A stretch of DNA of 64,000 nucleotides from NCBI GenBank assembly GCA_947460595.1, contig CANHGS010000004.1, positions 1 through 64,000 of the forward strand, read 5' to 3'. Under the pieces are notes generated by a model. The model had not been told where the DNA came from. It saw only the letters and a list, made by a program, of their open reading frames with translations, and did not search any database. Below, one piece after another: positions 16,701 through 25,143 of this stretch. A program made the translations under genes and the position numbers. This DNA is from Bacteroidota bacterium (GTDB lineage: Bacteria > Bacteroidota > Bacteroidia > Chitinophagales > Chitinophagaceae). Each line of letters opens with the position of its first letter. Positions within the stretch are counted from its first letter, which is position 1.

Positions 16701-19700
16701 ATAGAATAGGTTTTATTGCCCACTCTTTCTCTATAGATAGAAGTAACAGAAGCAGTTGCCGCATTTCGTCTGAGTTTTAAATCAATTAAATCGCGCAAGC
16801 TAAAATCCAAATTATTAGCAGAAGGCCAAATAGCTTCTTCCTGCCCCTTGGCATAGGTTCCTGGCGGCGTAATTTTCAATGGAATCTTAATCTCGTAGTA
16901 GTTGTTCAAAAAGTCTTGCCCAATTCTGATGACCACATTGGCATCCCCATCTTTTAAGGGTCTTTGTCCATTCACAGATTCTGCGTGTACAAACATGGAG
17001 AGCTTACCATACTGGCGCATATCTAGGTTCAGTGTTTTGAACACAGCCCTAGCATCGCCTGTAAACAGGTCTCTAATTTGCATACTCATACTCTGTTCGT
17101 TCTGCAACAAATTCACCCCATTATTACTCAACTGTTGCACACGCTCAATACCTGGAGGAATCAAATAGTTCACTGGTTGACGGCTACTATTTTCTTCTAG
17201 GTTTACGGCAAGGGTATTAAATTTAGTTCCTGCAGATACATTGATTGGCGTATAGGACCCAGTAGTATCTAAGTTATAAGTAAACTGACGCCATTGGTTA
17301 CGAACCAGATCTAATCGCGCAAAGCGCAATACAACAGAATCTTCAAAATCAGACAAATACATCCGCATAAATCGGATAGATTTAAAATCAGGAATACCAC
17401 CTATTTTACGGCTATAATTTCTAATAGGAATTCTAAACAAATACCAGTCTTCTTGACGCACTATACCATCAGCAGAGTTAACGGTTACTCGGCGTTTGTC
17501 CGTAACATACGGCGTTACACCCACGTCCATACCTGGCTTTAATTCAACCTCGTACTCATAATAAGACTCAGTTTCATTAAGGGTATTGTCTCTATTCAAA
17601 TCTTCGTTATCAGGATACAAGGTAGCGGCTGGTGTAAACTGCCCCCCAGTGGTAGCAATGGGTGAATTGCCTTGTGGGTTATTGATGTTTTTATACCTAC
17701 CCAAGATACCCGTTCCCGCAGCGTCAAAACTATCGTCTCTATACCATTTATAGTTATCCGTTGAAGGGTCAGTTAAGGCTTTATTATAGGCGTTGGATGT
17801 TGTTCCAAAATTGTTGGCAATCTTGTTGAGCACGTATCCTTTTTTGCGTCTTTCGTCTGCGTCTTCCAACCCATCAAAACCAACGTCTTGGAAGGTTCTA
17901 TCATTAGGGTCATTACTAAAGGCTTGTGTAATTTGAATAGGATTCACCGGTGTCTTACCCCAAGTATTGGTACTATCTACCGCAGCATTGATGGTAGGAG
18001 TGTTCATGCCGTTTTCATAAAATCGCTTCCCGTCTTTTAAAATATCTTCACTCACATTACCAAAGTTCAAAAAGAACTTCCCACCCCTACTATTGGGGTT
18101 TTTGATAAAAGGATTTTGAATCCAGAATTCTACAAACTCAATGTTTCCCGTTTCAAAATCCGTCTGGTCAATGGAACGCATTAAGCCCCCCCATCTATTG
18201 GTTGGTTTTAATAAATTACCATTGCCTTCTAATTCTGTTCTGCGTGATTCAAAATTGTAGGGCCCTTTTTCTGTAGGATAATAGGCAAGGTCAAATGTGG
18301 CCGTTTGTACGTCAGTAATATTGGTAGTACGCTGTGGGAATAATTCATTGGTAAAGACTTGACGCACGCGTGGATCACTCAACTCTGCCAAGTTTCTACG
18401 TAAGGGATTCCCCGGACTATTTTTGTCTTGTAGGTTTGGTTCAATATTATACCAAGCCAGTTTGGCCCTATTAAAATTGTAGTCAATAGAATCATTTAAT
18501 ACCGCTTCAGGAAACTTAGGATTGCCTTGTGGTGTAGATGCCAATGCCCATGACACAAATGGGAATCGCAAATCAATACTTGTTCTGGTAGATTCAAAAT
18601 CATCAATATAAATCAAGCCTTGATCACCTTTCCCAATTTGAGGCGGATGTCCGGGTTGTAAATAAGCACCTTCTCCGTAAGCAGTAATAGAAGACTTGGC
18701 TTTGGTGCTATAATTGGGTAATCTATTCAACAACCTAGTAAGTCCGGGCAATTCAGAACGATAACTAAAATCCAAACCATACATGGTATTTCTAATGGGA
18801 TCTTCTCCATAACCCATTTTGGTAAAGTAAGGGCGTTCACCCAAACGCACTACTGAGGAACCAATAGAAAATTTCTTGTTGGCAATATAGTCTAATCGCA
18901 ATGCGGCAAAACCGCGCTGTTGCATACCAAAACCCGTATTGTTTTCAAAAGAAACTTGCACAGGTACATTAGAACTTAAGATAGCCTGATTCAATATTTT
19001 TACCGAACCCAAATTATAGTCAACAACATAATCTGATCCTTCGCGCAATACTTGTCCTCCCGCAGAAACGGTTACAGAACCGGGTGGCACATTGGGCGCA
19101 TTCAATGAAATTTCAGATCCCCCTGTACCTTTTACTTGGCCTTGCATCACAAACCTATTCAGGTTGGCATAGGTTTGGGCAATGGCTTTAATAGAATCGT
19201 ATAATTGTTTGTAGAGGTATTTGCTTTTAATATTGGCGGGCATACCCGTAAAAGCTAGGTCTTCTAAGTCTTTACCAAAGGGTTCCAAAACCGGGAAAAT
19301 AACACGGCCTACTTGTGGCAAAATGGTAAACCCTTCTACATAGTCAAAGACCCCATCCGGCTGGGGATCATTGCGATTGTTTAACCTGTCAAGGTTCAGG
19401 ATTTTTAATAAGGGTTGACCATTCACTGATGGAGAAGTCTCAGGCAAATAACGTTTTAATCCACCACTGGGCTCTTCATACAATACATTCAATTTAAAGT
19501 CTTCTCTTTGAATACCTCCAAACAAATCCAAAGAATATACGTTCTTCATCATCAATCCCCAGATAGGTAATTGAATGCGTTGCGATGTGGCTTTTAATAA
19601 TTTCAACATCAACACTTTCTGTACACCCTTAGTACTATCTAGTGCTACGTCTTGAGAAAATTCACCCACCTGGTAAACCTTCCCATTATAAGTATATTGA

Positions 19701-21040
19701 TAAGCTACGGCCAACACTTCGTCTGCTTGTAATTGGCTATTGACAGAAACAAAACCTGCTTGCGGATTAAAATAATATTCGTTGGAAGTCAATTTTCTCG
19801 CAAAGGTTTTTTCATAATCATCCACGGGGCGTAATCCTCTTGCAAACAACAATGAATTAATCATGGCTGGGTTACGTGCATTGGGATCATTAACCAATGA
19901 ACTATATAAACTATTGGCGCCATTGAAAGGCAGGGGATTACTGGTAAAGGAACTAATTACTGGATTATATGGTGCGGGTTCTGCCATGTCCATAAAACCC
20001 ACAATATCACGCGCGTCAGTATTGGCGCCGTTTCTATTGGTTACCCATACCTCTACTCTTTGTATTTGCACCTGCGTATTTACCTGTGGCAGGTTACGCA
20101 TGGTTTTATTGTAGTTGGTTCTAAAGTACTGACCCATTAAGAAGTGTCGATTCTCCTCATAATCATCCAAGCGTTTTTGAAAATTCTGCGTAGCGGCGCC
20201 GCCTTGTAGACCCATGGATTGTCTTTGAGAACGCTGGTTAGCTAGGGCCCCTGTGATATAGAGCTTTCCAAATTGTAATTGGGTCTTAATACCAAATAAA
20301 TTCTGTGTGCTTGGAATAAGGGTTCCTCTAGATTGATAAGAAATATTTCCCGCTTCAATACTCTTAATCACTTCATCATCCTTACCCTTATAATCTAATT
20401 TAATTTGGTTGTCAAAACCTAAGTTGGTTTGGGTATTATAGTTAAGGGGGAATTTTAATTTATCACCAATATTGGCGTTCACGGCCAGATTAGCGTTCAT
20501 GTCAAAATCAAATCCCCCATTTTTTCTAGCGCGTTCAGGCAAGGTAGGATTCTTGATATTCTGACCCTGATATCCCGCCATGATATTTACTTCACCACTA
20601 GGCTTGATATCTACTTTCAAGCCCTTATCGGTTACCCCAAAAATCCGATCAAAGAGACTGGTATGCACTTTCATGGGCGGGCGCTGTGTCTTTAGATTCA
20701 GCGCAGTAATGGCATCGGCCCTTTTTTTGAAATAATCGTTCTCAGACTGTTTGGATTGCAAACGCAGATAATCATTAAAATCTATGGCTGTAGGAGTTCT
20801 ATAAGTTTTGTTACCAATCTTCTCAATGATATAGTATTGTCTGGTCTTGGGATCGTATTCTACGGTTTGTTTTATCAAAGCCGTGTCACGAATATTGTAG
20901 GGATTGCGGTTATTACTACTAAGAGGATCAGCCCTTCTATCATTGATGGGATAGCGCAAACTATCGCGCTGCTGCGCCCATAGGCTGCTGGTGCAACAAA
21001 GAGAAAGCAGGATACCCGTTACAGTAAGAAAATACCTCAA
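13754..21040 (-). CDS. sprA: Cell surface protein SprA, type IX secretion translocon
   Basis: This encodes 2428 residues, the normal giant size. It has a signal peptide (MRYFLTVTGILLSLCCTSSLWAQ). Typical SprA segments are present: the N-terminal RTPTAIDFNDYLRLQS region, repeated plug and barrel strands (NIKNPTLPERARKNGGFDFDM region; DFNFNLNPSLLSFRADLNR region) and a C-terminal barrel ending RAGVNVRISLAQ. SprA forms the very large outer-membrane pore of the T9SS, used for export of CTD-tagged proteins and for gliding. It lies 39 bp downstream of ruvA, an adjacency common in Bacteroidota, and probably shares its transcript. It has its own terminator. Confidence 0.96.
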   Translation of the reverse strand: MRYFLTVTGILLSLCCTSSLWAQQRDSLRYPINDRRADPLSSNNRNPYNIRDTALIKQTVEYDPKTRQYYIIEKIGNKTYRTPTAIDFNDYLRLQSKQSENDYFKKRADAITALNLKTQRPPMKVHTSLFDRIFGVTDKGLKVDIKPSGEVNIMAGYQGQNIKNPTLPERARKNGGFDFDMNANLAVNANIGDKLKFPLNYNTQTNLGFDNQIKLDYKGKDDEVIKSIEAGNISYQSRGTLIPSTQNLFGIKTQLQFGKLYITGALANQRSQRQSMGLQGGAATQNFQKRLDDYEENRHFLMGQYFRTNYNKTMRNLPQVNTQVQIQRVEVWVTNRNGANTDARDIVGFMDMAEPAPYNPVISSFTSNPLPFNGANSLYSSLVNDPNARNPAMINSLLFARGLRPVDDYEKTFARKLTSNEYYFNPQAGFVSVNSQLQADEVLAVAYQYTYNGKVYQVGEFSQDVALDSTKGVQKVLMLKLLKATSQRIQLPIWGLMMKNVYSLDLFGGIQREDFKLNVLYEEPSGGLKRYLPETSPSVNGQPLLKILNLDRLNNRNDPQPDGVFDYVEGFTILPQVGRVIFPVLEPFGKDLEDLAFTGMPANIKSKYLYKQLYDSIKAIAQTYANLNRFVMQGQVKGTGGSEISLNAPNVPPGSVTVSAGGQVLREGSDYVVDYNLGSVKILNQAILSSNVPVQVSFENNTGFGMQQRGFAALRLDYIANKKFSIGSSVVRLGERPYFTKMGYGEDPIRNTMYGLDFSYRSELPGLTRLLNRLPNYSTKAKSSITAYGEGAYLQPGHPPQIGKGDQGLIYIDDFESTRTSIDLRFPFVSWALASTPQGNPKFPEAVLNDSIDYNFNRAKLAWYNIEPNLQDKNSPGNPLRRNLAELSDPRVRQVFTNELFPQRTTNITDVQTATFDLAYYPTEKGPYNFESRRTELEGNGNLLKPTNRWGGLMRSIDQTDFETGNIEFVEFWIQNPFIKNPNSRGGKFFLNFGNVSEDILKDGKRFYENGMNTPTINAAVDSTNTWGKTPVNPIQITQAFSNDPNDRTFQDVGFDGLEDADERRKKGYVLNKIANNFGTTSNAYNKALTDPSTDNYKWYRDDSFDAAGTGILGRYKNINNPQGNSPIATTGGQFTPAATLYPDNEDLNRDNTLNETESYYEYEVELKPGMDVGVTPYVTDKRRVTVNSADGIVRQEDWYLFRIPIRNYSRKIGGIPDFKSIRFMRMYLSDFEDSVVLRFARLDLVRNQWRQFTYNLDTTGSYTPINVSAGTKFNTLAVNLEENSSRQPVNYLIPPGIERVQQLSNNGVNLLQNEQSMSMQIRDLFTGDARAVFKTLNLDMRQYGKLSMFVHAESVNGQRPLKDGDANVVIRIGQDFLNNYYEIKIPLKITPPGTYAKGQEEAIWPSANNLDFSLRDLIDLKLRRNAATASVTSIYRERVGNKTYSIMGNPNLGEVRGMLVAVENPYRIDAPPVNTEVWINELRLSELDENGGWAALGRVDLTLADLGTISVSANTHTQGFGTIEQRVNERARDNLLQFDAAANINAGKLLPKKARLSIPVYASINKTIRTPQYDPFDKDVKYSEKLNNNSGKKDSIRAAAVDETTIKTLNLTNVRVAPAGKAGLLKISNFDMSYSFTQMEQTSPVILDNKVTRHRGGLGYTFVGQSKYIEPMKGLIKGRSAWLSLIRDFNFNLNPSLLSFRADLNRQFGEFIPRIVNTYDSKVERVDTTYDKYFSFDRFYNMQWDLTRKLNLNFTATNNSRVDEPYGRLDTKEKKDSLRGNFLKGGRNTLYQQRASLNYDIPLNKLPFSDWVTARYGFTTSYNWIGASRVALNLGNTIENTQENNLNTQFNFTNLYAKSRWLRSIDNIPAPKPPTAKAEKKKGKKDLLNGTNPNNSQNALGFAIPTKEEALAGLTGQARKDALEKWRGQKRDERTAQRLAKANQPMELNSFSRGLGKFVTMVKTVQLNYSANYRSRVPGYMDSISAIGQNWNSMQPGLDYVFGKQPDTNWLNKKASQGMLSRDSSFNFLFRQSFEQRFGITAQIEPLREWVIDINLDKSFSKEYAELFKDTLGAGRAEHLNPLASGGFSVSYIAFNTLFGKTNPNEVSETFKTFEANRLIISNRVANANPYWQALPAGQKFTADGFAKGYGRYSQDVLVPAFIAAYTGKDPNSVSLIKQSNANISSNPFSGILPKPNWRMTYTGLTKIPSVASVFSAITLTHGYNGTLSMNSYNSALLYRDPFRLGAPSFIDTVSGNYIPYFLVPNITMQEQFVPLFGVEVTTNSKLNLKFEYRKSRTLSMSLIDYQLSESKSTEWTFGGSWRKRGVNLPFKLPGMKGKTLNNDLNLKLDISFRDVATSNSRLDQSNAYGTGGQKEIVIQPAVDYVINNRINIKFFFDQRRVIPYISTSAPITTTRAGVNVRISLAQ

Positions 21041-21079
21041 ACTAAAAGAAGGTTGTTAAAGTAGAACTAGGGGTATAGG

Positions 21080-21670
21080 CTATAAATTTTTTAATGCTTG
21101 TTTGATAATGTCTTCTAGGCTGTTTTCTGCCGTCATAGACACCATGGTTTTTTTCACTGCGCTCTCAGCCATTGGCTTGCCAATACCAAGGGCCACCAAT
21201 GCCTGCACTGCGTCATTATCTACACTAGAAACAATGGCTGCGCCTCCGCTCAAGAAGGTATCCGCTGATTGCTTCCCTAATTTATCTCTCAATTCTACAA
21301 TCAACCTTTCGGCCGATTTCTTTCCAATACCCTTGATACTTTCCAACAGTTTTGTGTTGCCTTGTACAATGGCTTTGGCAATTTCGTCTGGTCGCATGCC
21401 AGACAACATCATTCTAGCCGTTGACGCTCCTACACCTGAAACGCTGATCAATTGCAAAAACATTTCTTTTTCTGCCAATTCTGCAAACCCAAAAAGGGTA
21501 TGCGCATTTTCTGTAATATGCAAATATGTAAAGAGTAAACCGCTTTCTTTTTTGGCAATAGCGGAATAGGTATTCAAACTAATCTGTAAGTCATAACCCA
21601 CACCGTTCACATCAACCACTACCCTTGTAGTAGTTTTTACTGGAAATTGACCTCTTAGAAATGCATACAT
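21080..21670 (-). CDS. ruvA: Holliday junction branch-migration protein RuvA
   Basis: This encodes 196 residues. It has an N-terminal OB domain (MYAFLRGQF, VVVDVNGVGYDLQISL), helix-hairpin-helix motifs for junction binding (LISVSGVGASTARMML; LLESIKGIGKKSAERLIVEL) and a C-terminal domain III that contacts RuvB (ALVALGIGKPMAESAVKK). A RuvA tetramer holds the four-way junction while RuvB pumps DNA. ruvB is not nearby. It heads the operon with sprA, divergent from fabH. Confidence 0.96.
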   Translation of the reverse strand: MYAFLRGQFPVKTTTRVVVDVNGVGYDLQISLNTYSAIAKKESGLLFTYLHITENAHTLFGFAELAEKEMFLQLISVSGVGASTARMMLSGMRPDEIAKAIVQGNTKLLESIKGIGKKSAERLIVELRDKLGKQSADTFLSGGAAIVSSVDNDAVQALVALGIGKPMAESAVKKTMVSMTAENSLEDIIKQALKNL

Positions 21671-21677
21671 ACTGCTT

Positions 21678-21709
21678 CAAAAATAGGTTAAAAACGGGTT
21701 GAATAACAA
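21678..21709 (-). promoter_or_regulatory. Candidate promoter of ruvA-sprA
   Basis: TTG (complement of 21707-21709), 21 bp, then TATTTTTG (21678-21685) fits TTG-N17-23-TAnnTTTG. It ends only 7 bp before the ruvA ATG, so the transcript would be nearly leaderless, which lowers confidence. Confidence 0.4.
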
Positions 21710-21765
21710 GGTTTCTGACCAGATAAAGGAATCTTTTTGGATATTTGCGCCCAATTAAGACAGAT

Positions 21766-22755
21766 ATGACTAAAATTACCGCAGCAATTACCGCCGTAGG
21801 AGGATATGTTCCAGAGACTAAATTGACCAATTTTGACCTAGAAAAGATGGTGGATACCAATGATGAATGGATCCGCAGTCGCACCGGGATTTCTGAAAGA
21901 AGAATCCTAAAAGAACCCGGAAAAGGCAGTAGCGATATGGCCGTTCCAGCTATTGAAGAGATTCTGAGAAAGAAAAACCTTGACCCAAAGGAGATTGATT
22001 GCATTATATGTGCCACGGTAACCCCAGATATGGTGTTTCCAGCCACTGCCAATATCATTGCCGATAAAGTAGGGGCCACCAATGCTTGGGGCTATGACCT
22101 AAGTGCCGCATGCAGCGGATTCCTATTTGCCCTGAGTACTGGAGCCATGTATATAGAAAGCGGCCGATTCAAAAAAGTGATTGTAGTAGGAGTTGACAAA
22201 ATGAGCGCCATTGTAGACTATACAGACCGCACTACTTGCATCATTTTTGGTGATGGCGCTGGTGCTGTTTTATTAGAAGCTAATGAAGACGGTTTGGGCG
22301 TTCAAGACAGTATCTTAAAAAGCGATGGTAGTGGACGCAATTTCTTACACATGAAAGCAGGTGGCTCTGTTAAACCTGCTACCGCTGAAACCGTTGCCGC
22401 TAGAGAACATTTTGCTTTTCAAGAAGGACAAGCCGTTTTCAAATTTGCAGTTAAGGGCATGGCCGATGTAAGCGCCGAATTATTAGAAAGAAATAACTTA
22501 ACTGGCGATGACATTGCCTGGTTGGTGCCACACCAAGCTAACTTACGCATCATTGACGCCACGGCCAATCGTATGGGATTGGATAAGGAAAAAGTGATGA
22601 TTAATATTCAGAAATACGGAAATACCACGGCCGCTACCCTACCCCTTTGTCTGTGGGATTGGGAAAACCAATTAAAGAAGGGAGACAAGATTGTTTTGGC
22701 TGCTTTTGGAGGTGGATTCACGTGGGGTGCTACCTTACTTACTTGGGCGTACTAA
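21766..22755 (+). CDS. fabH: 3-oxoacyl-ACP synthase III (FabH)
   Basis: This encodes 329 residues from the ATG at 21766, chosen because the family starts [15 protein letters not shown]; an upstream ATG adds seven unrelated residues. The catalytic triad is visible: Cys116 in SAACSGF, His in VPHQANLRI and Asn in [10 protein letters not shown]. It starts fatty-acid synthesis by condensing acyl-CoA with malonyl-ACP. Unlike in many bacteria it is not next to plsX, rpmF or fabD; fabD lies 4 kb away on the other strand. A strong terminator and heptad repeats follow. Confidence 0.95.
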   Translation: MTKITAAITAVGGYVPETKLTNFDLEKMVDTNDEWIRSRTGISERRILKEPGKGSSDMAVPAIEEILRKKNLDPKEIDCIICATVTPDMVFPATANIIADKVGATNAWGYDLSAACSGFLFALSTGAMYIESGRFKKVIVVGVDKMSAIVDYTDRTTCIIFGDGAGAVLLEANEDGLGVQDSILKSDGSGRNFLHMKAGGSVKPATAETVAAREHFAFQEGQAVFKFAVKGMADVSAELLERNNLTGDDIAWLVPHQANLRIIDATANRMGLDKEKVMINIQKYGNTTAATLPLCLWDWENQLKKGDKIVLAAFGGGFTWGATLLTWAY

Positions 22756-22799
22756 GTTTTAGTGAAGAGTGAAGAGTGATTTTTAAACTATTACATTAA

Positions 22800-22836
22800 G
22801 AAACCCTTGGCGTTGCCAAGGGTTTCAATTTTTTAT
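22800..22836 (+). terminator. Terminator of fabH
   Basis: The hairpin GAAACCCTTGG-CGTT-CCAAGGGTTTC (with one extra G) is followed by AATTTTTT. Confidence 0.88.
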
Positions 22837-22852
22837 AGAACTTTATTTTACT

Positions 22853-22875
22853 AAAACCTAGGCGCAGCCTAGGTT
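22853..22875 (-). terminator. Terminator of the PorT-like gene (palindrome copy 2)
   Basis: Minus strand: AACCTAGGC-TGC-GCCTAGGTT, then TTAGTAAAAT. The stem is identical to the sprA terminator but the T-run is weaker. Confidence 0.7.
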
Positions 22876-22918
22876 AACTCGTTTACTGAGATCAGCGTCC
22901 GTTCTTCACTCTTCACTC

Positions 22919-23653
22919 TTATCTTTTAACTCTCTTCTCAGCAACTGCGTCACTGATAAAAGGGAATTCAAGGTTGAATGAGAAGGCGGAGTTTTTATTG
23001 GATCCAACATTTTTGTATACGTCTTGTAATCCTTGGTAATACCTTAGCTGCAAATTAATGCCTTTACCGTTGCGTTGGGTATTCAATTGATAAGTAACAG
23101 CTGCGGCAAAACCATAATCTGTTTTATTCAATTTGTCCTTAATATTCTGCTCATAGGTTGCGTCATTTTTGCCTTCAAATTTTTCTTGGGCCTTGGTTAA
23201 AAAATTAACTTGAGGGCCAAAACCAAGCATTAGTTTTTCAGTAGCCTGATAATGCATCATAACTGGTATGTCAAGATAGTTTAATGAGCGCGAGGTAGGA
23301 ACATTGGCAAAAAGACCGTCTACCGTGGTCCCAGTTTTTAAAGACGAATTTCCCTTGAAACCCATTGAATTTAAGGGTTTGAACTCGGGCTTAAAATACC
23401 ATTTTTCACTTAGTTTCATATTAATGCCCAAACCAAAATTGATTCCTAACAACGAATGATTGTCTAATTGGTTAGATATATTACTACTATTTAGGCCGCC
23501 AACAATGCTAAAATTGAATTTCTCTGAAGCGGCTTTATCGCCAAATATGAGTACCAATAAAGCTGCTTGTGCATGCGTTTTTGCAATGGAAGCAAAAAGG
23601 AAAGATACTAGTACAAAGATTTTAAGGGCTGTTTTTCTCATAGGTATTGTCAT
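22919..23653 (-). CDS. PorT-family outer-membrane beta-barrel protein
   Basis: This encodes 244 residues; the ATG at 23641 (MRKTALKIF) would start exactly at the signal peptide and is an equal candidate. The signal peptide is followed by a small barrel with alternating hydrophobic strands (FNFSIVGGLNSSNIS, LGINFGLGINMKLSEKWYFKPEF, LNYLDIPVMMHYQ, KLMLGFGPQVNFL). This layout is that of the PorT/outer membrane protein beta-barrel (OMP_b-brl) family. The exact role is unknown. It lies 17 bp downstream of the porin gene and is probably cotranscribed. Confidence 0.75.
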   Translation of the reverse strand: MTIPMRKTALKIFVLVSFLFASIAKTHAQAALLVLIFGDKAASEKFNFSIVGGLNSSNISNQLDNHSLLGINFGLGINMKLSEKWYFKPEFKPLNSMGFKGNSSLKTGTTVDGLFANVPTSRSLNYLDIPVMMHYQATEKLMLGFGPQVNFLTKAQEKFEGKNDATYEQNIKDKLNKTDYGFAAAVTYQLNTQRNGKGINLQLRYYQGLQDVYKNVGSNKNSAFSFNLEFPFISDAVAEKRVKR

Positions 23654-23670
23654 AGTGAATATAAATAAAT

Positions 23671-24954
23671 CTATAATTCAAACTGGACACGGAATTGCCA
23701 GAAACTACTATTTCCATTAATAGCATTTCTGTATAATGAACCATATCCATAATTGATTTCATATCTGAAGTGCGCATTCGGATACCAGCTAAGGGCAGTA
23801 GTAAATCTTTTGAAAACACCCCCATTGATTAGGGCGTCATCGGCACTAGAATAGGTATACCTAGCGCCTAATTCAAATGCACCAGTACCTGTTCCTTTGC
23901 TGAACTTGAAATTCTTTTTGGGTATGAGTTTACCCAAATTTCCATTTTGTTTGTTATACCTTCTGTTTTCACCGGTCAAAAACCAAGAACCTCCCAAATG
24001 AAAATAATCAAACCTTGGATTCCCTTTTGACGGGCTTTTTACAGCCGTGTTCATATACTCTGCAATAATGGACACAGGTCCGTTTACTTTTATCCATTCA
24101 AACATAAGCGTGTTAGCAGCATCTGCATCAAAGGAACCCGTTGAGATAAAAGAAGGTGCTGTATTGGTTTCTGGTTTTGCTTTATAACTCAGTTTCCCGT
24201 CTGTAGCATCGGTATGCCTAAATCCAAAACCAATATGCATCAAATCTCTGTCTGAAACATAATGGGGCAAACCAGAAATGCGAAAAGTATATTGAGATCC
24301 ATTATCAGAAAAGGATTTTCCCGTTTCCCAATAATTATTAAAGACACCAATGGTATACGCCAAGCGTTGATTGAGTAAACTATTGGAATATCTTATACCA
24401 ATATTTCTCTGGCGCACGAACATGGGTACACCAGACCCTCTTTCCATGAATCCTAATTGGGTTCCTGGTGCCACATATTCATGACCAACCCCTTCTTTTT
24501 GTTTGCCCAAAGTCAGCCAACCCGCATTTCCATTAAAAGGAATTTCTACACTCCAATCTATAAAATCAAATTTTTTGGAACCCGGCTCGGCATCTAACCC
24601 ATTGAAATTGGCACTGACCATATATCGCCATGGGTTTTTAAATAATAAAATATTACCAGATAAAACAAGTCTCTCTCCCCTAAACTCAGTACCTGGGTCT
24701 ACTTTACCAACTTGTTGAATGTTAGCAGCATTCTGATTTAAACTATTGTGATCAAGCAAGAATGCAGCCCCAATATTTAAATTAAACCACTTAGTGTGTA
24801 TTTGATTCCATTTCTTAGCCATCACGGGAGCCGCAGCCATTGGTGCTTCAAATTTACTAATGGTGGCTGTATCGTTTAACGATGTTAAACGGTCCTGAGC
24901 CTTTAATTGGGCTAAGGAAAATACTGAGACAAGTGTAACTACTATTTTTTTCAT
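23671..24954 (-). CDS. OprO/OprP-like porin
   Basis: This encodes 427 residues. The signal peptide is MKKIVVTLVSVFSLAQLKAQ. The rest alternates strand segments typical of 16-strand porins of the phosphate-selective group: NGNAGWLTLGKQKEGVGHEY, VPMFVRQRNIGIRYSNSL, GPVSIIAEYMNT and ALSWYPNAHFRYEINYGYG. It ends with FWQFRVQFEL, an aromatic-terminated last strand. In this family the solute is often a phosphate or polyphosphate; specificity here is not proven. Confidence 0.8.
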   Translation of the reverse strand: MKKIVVTLVSVFSLAQLKAQDRLTSLNDTATISKFEAPMAAAPVMAKKWNQIHTKWFNLNIGAAFLLDHNSLNQNAANIQQVGKVDPGTEFRGERLVLSGNILLFKNPWRYMVSANFNGLDAEPGSKKFDFIDWSVEIPFNGNAGWLTLGKQKEGVGHEYVAPGTQLGFMERGSGVPMFVRQRNIGIRYSNSLLNQRLAYTIGVFNNYWETGKSFSDNGSQYTFRISGLPHYVSDRDLMHIGFGFRHTDATDGKLSYKAKPETNTAPSFISTGSFDADAANTLMFEWIKVNGPVSIIAEYMNTAVKSPSKGNPRFDYFHLGGSWFLTGENRRYNKQNGNLGKLIPKKNFKFSKGTGTGAFELGARYTYSSADDALINGGVFKRFTTALSWYPNAHFRYEINYGYGSLYRNAINGNSSFWQFRVQFEL

Positions 24955-25143
24955 AATCTAACTTTGCAACCCGCAATAGATCCTATACGGATGAAAAATA
25001 AAGTTCTTGCATATTTTCAAAAAGTCCTAATCAAAAAGATATTAAAATCTAATCAATTGTATGGATTTACACATTTCGTACAAAACTTTGCTAATTCCAC
25101 CTAGATTTCTATGATTTTTTTAATGCCCATTTAAATAAATGCA

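Larger units (their letters stand above)
22761..22920. repeat. Convergent-end repeat block 2: heptad repeats flanking two terminators
   Basis: It has the same architecture as 13534-13734. AGTGAAGAGTGAAGAGTG lies just after the fabH stop, then a plus terminator. Then comes the block AAACCTAGGCGCAGCCTAGG, followed by CTCGTTTAC, GAG and TTCTTCACTCTTCACTCTT, which runs into the next gene's stop. From the palindrome rightwards the two loci are nearly identical for about 65 bp, although the genes are unrelated. Confidence 0.8.

Noticed and set aside
21612..22082. 156-codon minus-strand frame over the ruvA/fabH junction
   Set aside because: It is antisense to fabH, which has complete catalytic motifs; the frame is a shadow.
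24955..25143. SAM-type riboswitch upstream of the trans-sulfuration enzyme
   Set aside because: I looked for paired helices or known conserved cores in this 190-bp AT-rich leader and saw none.
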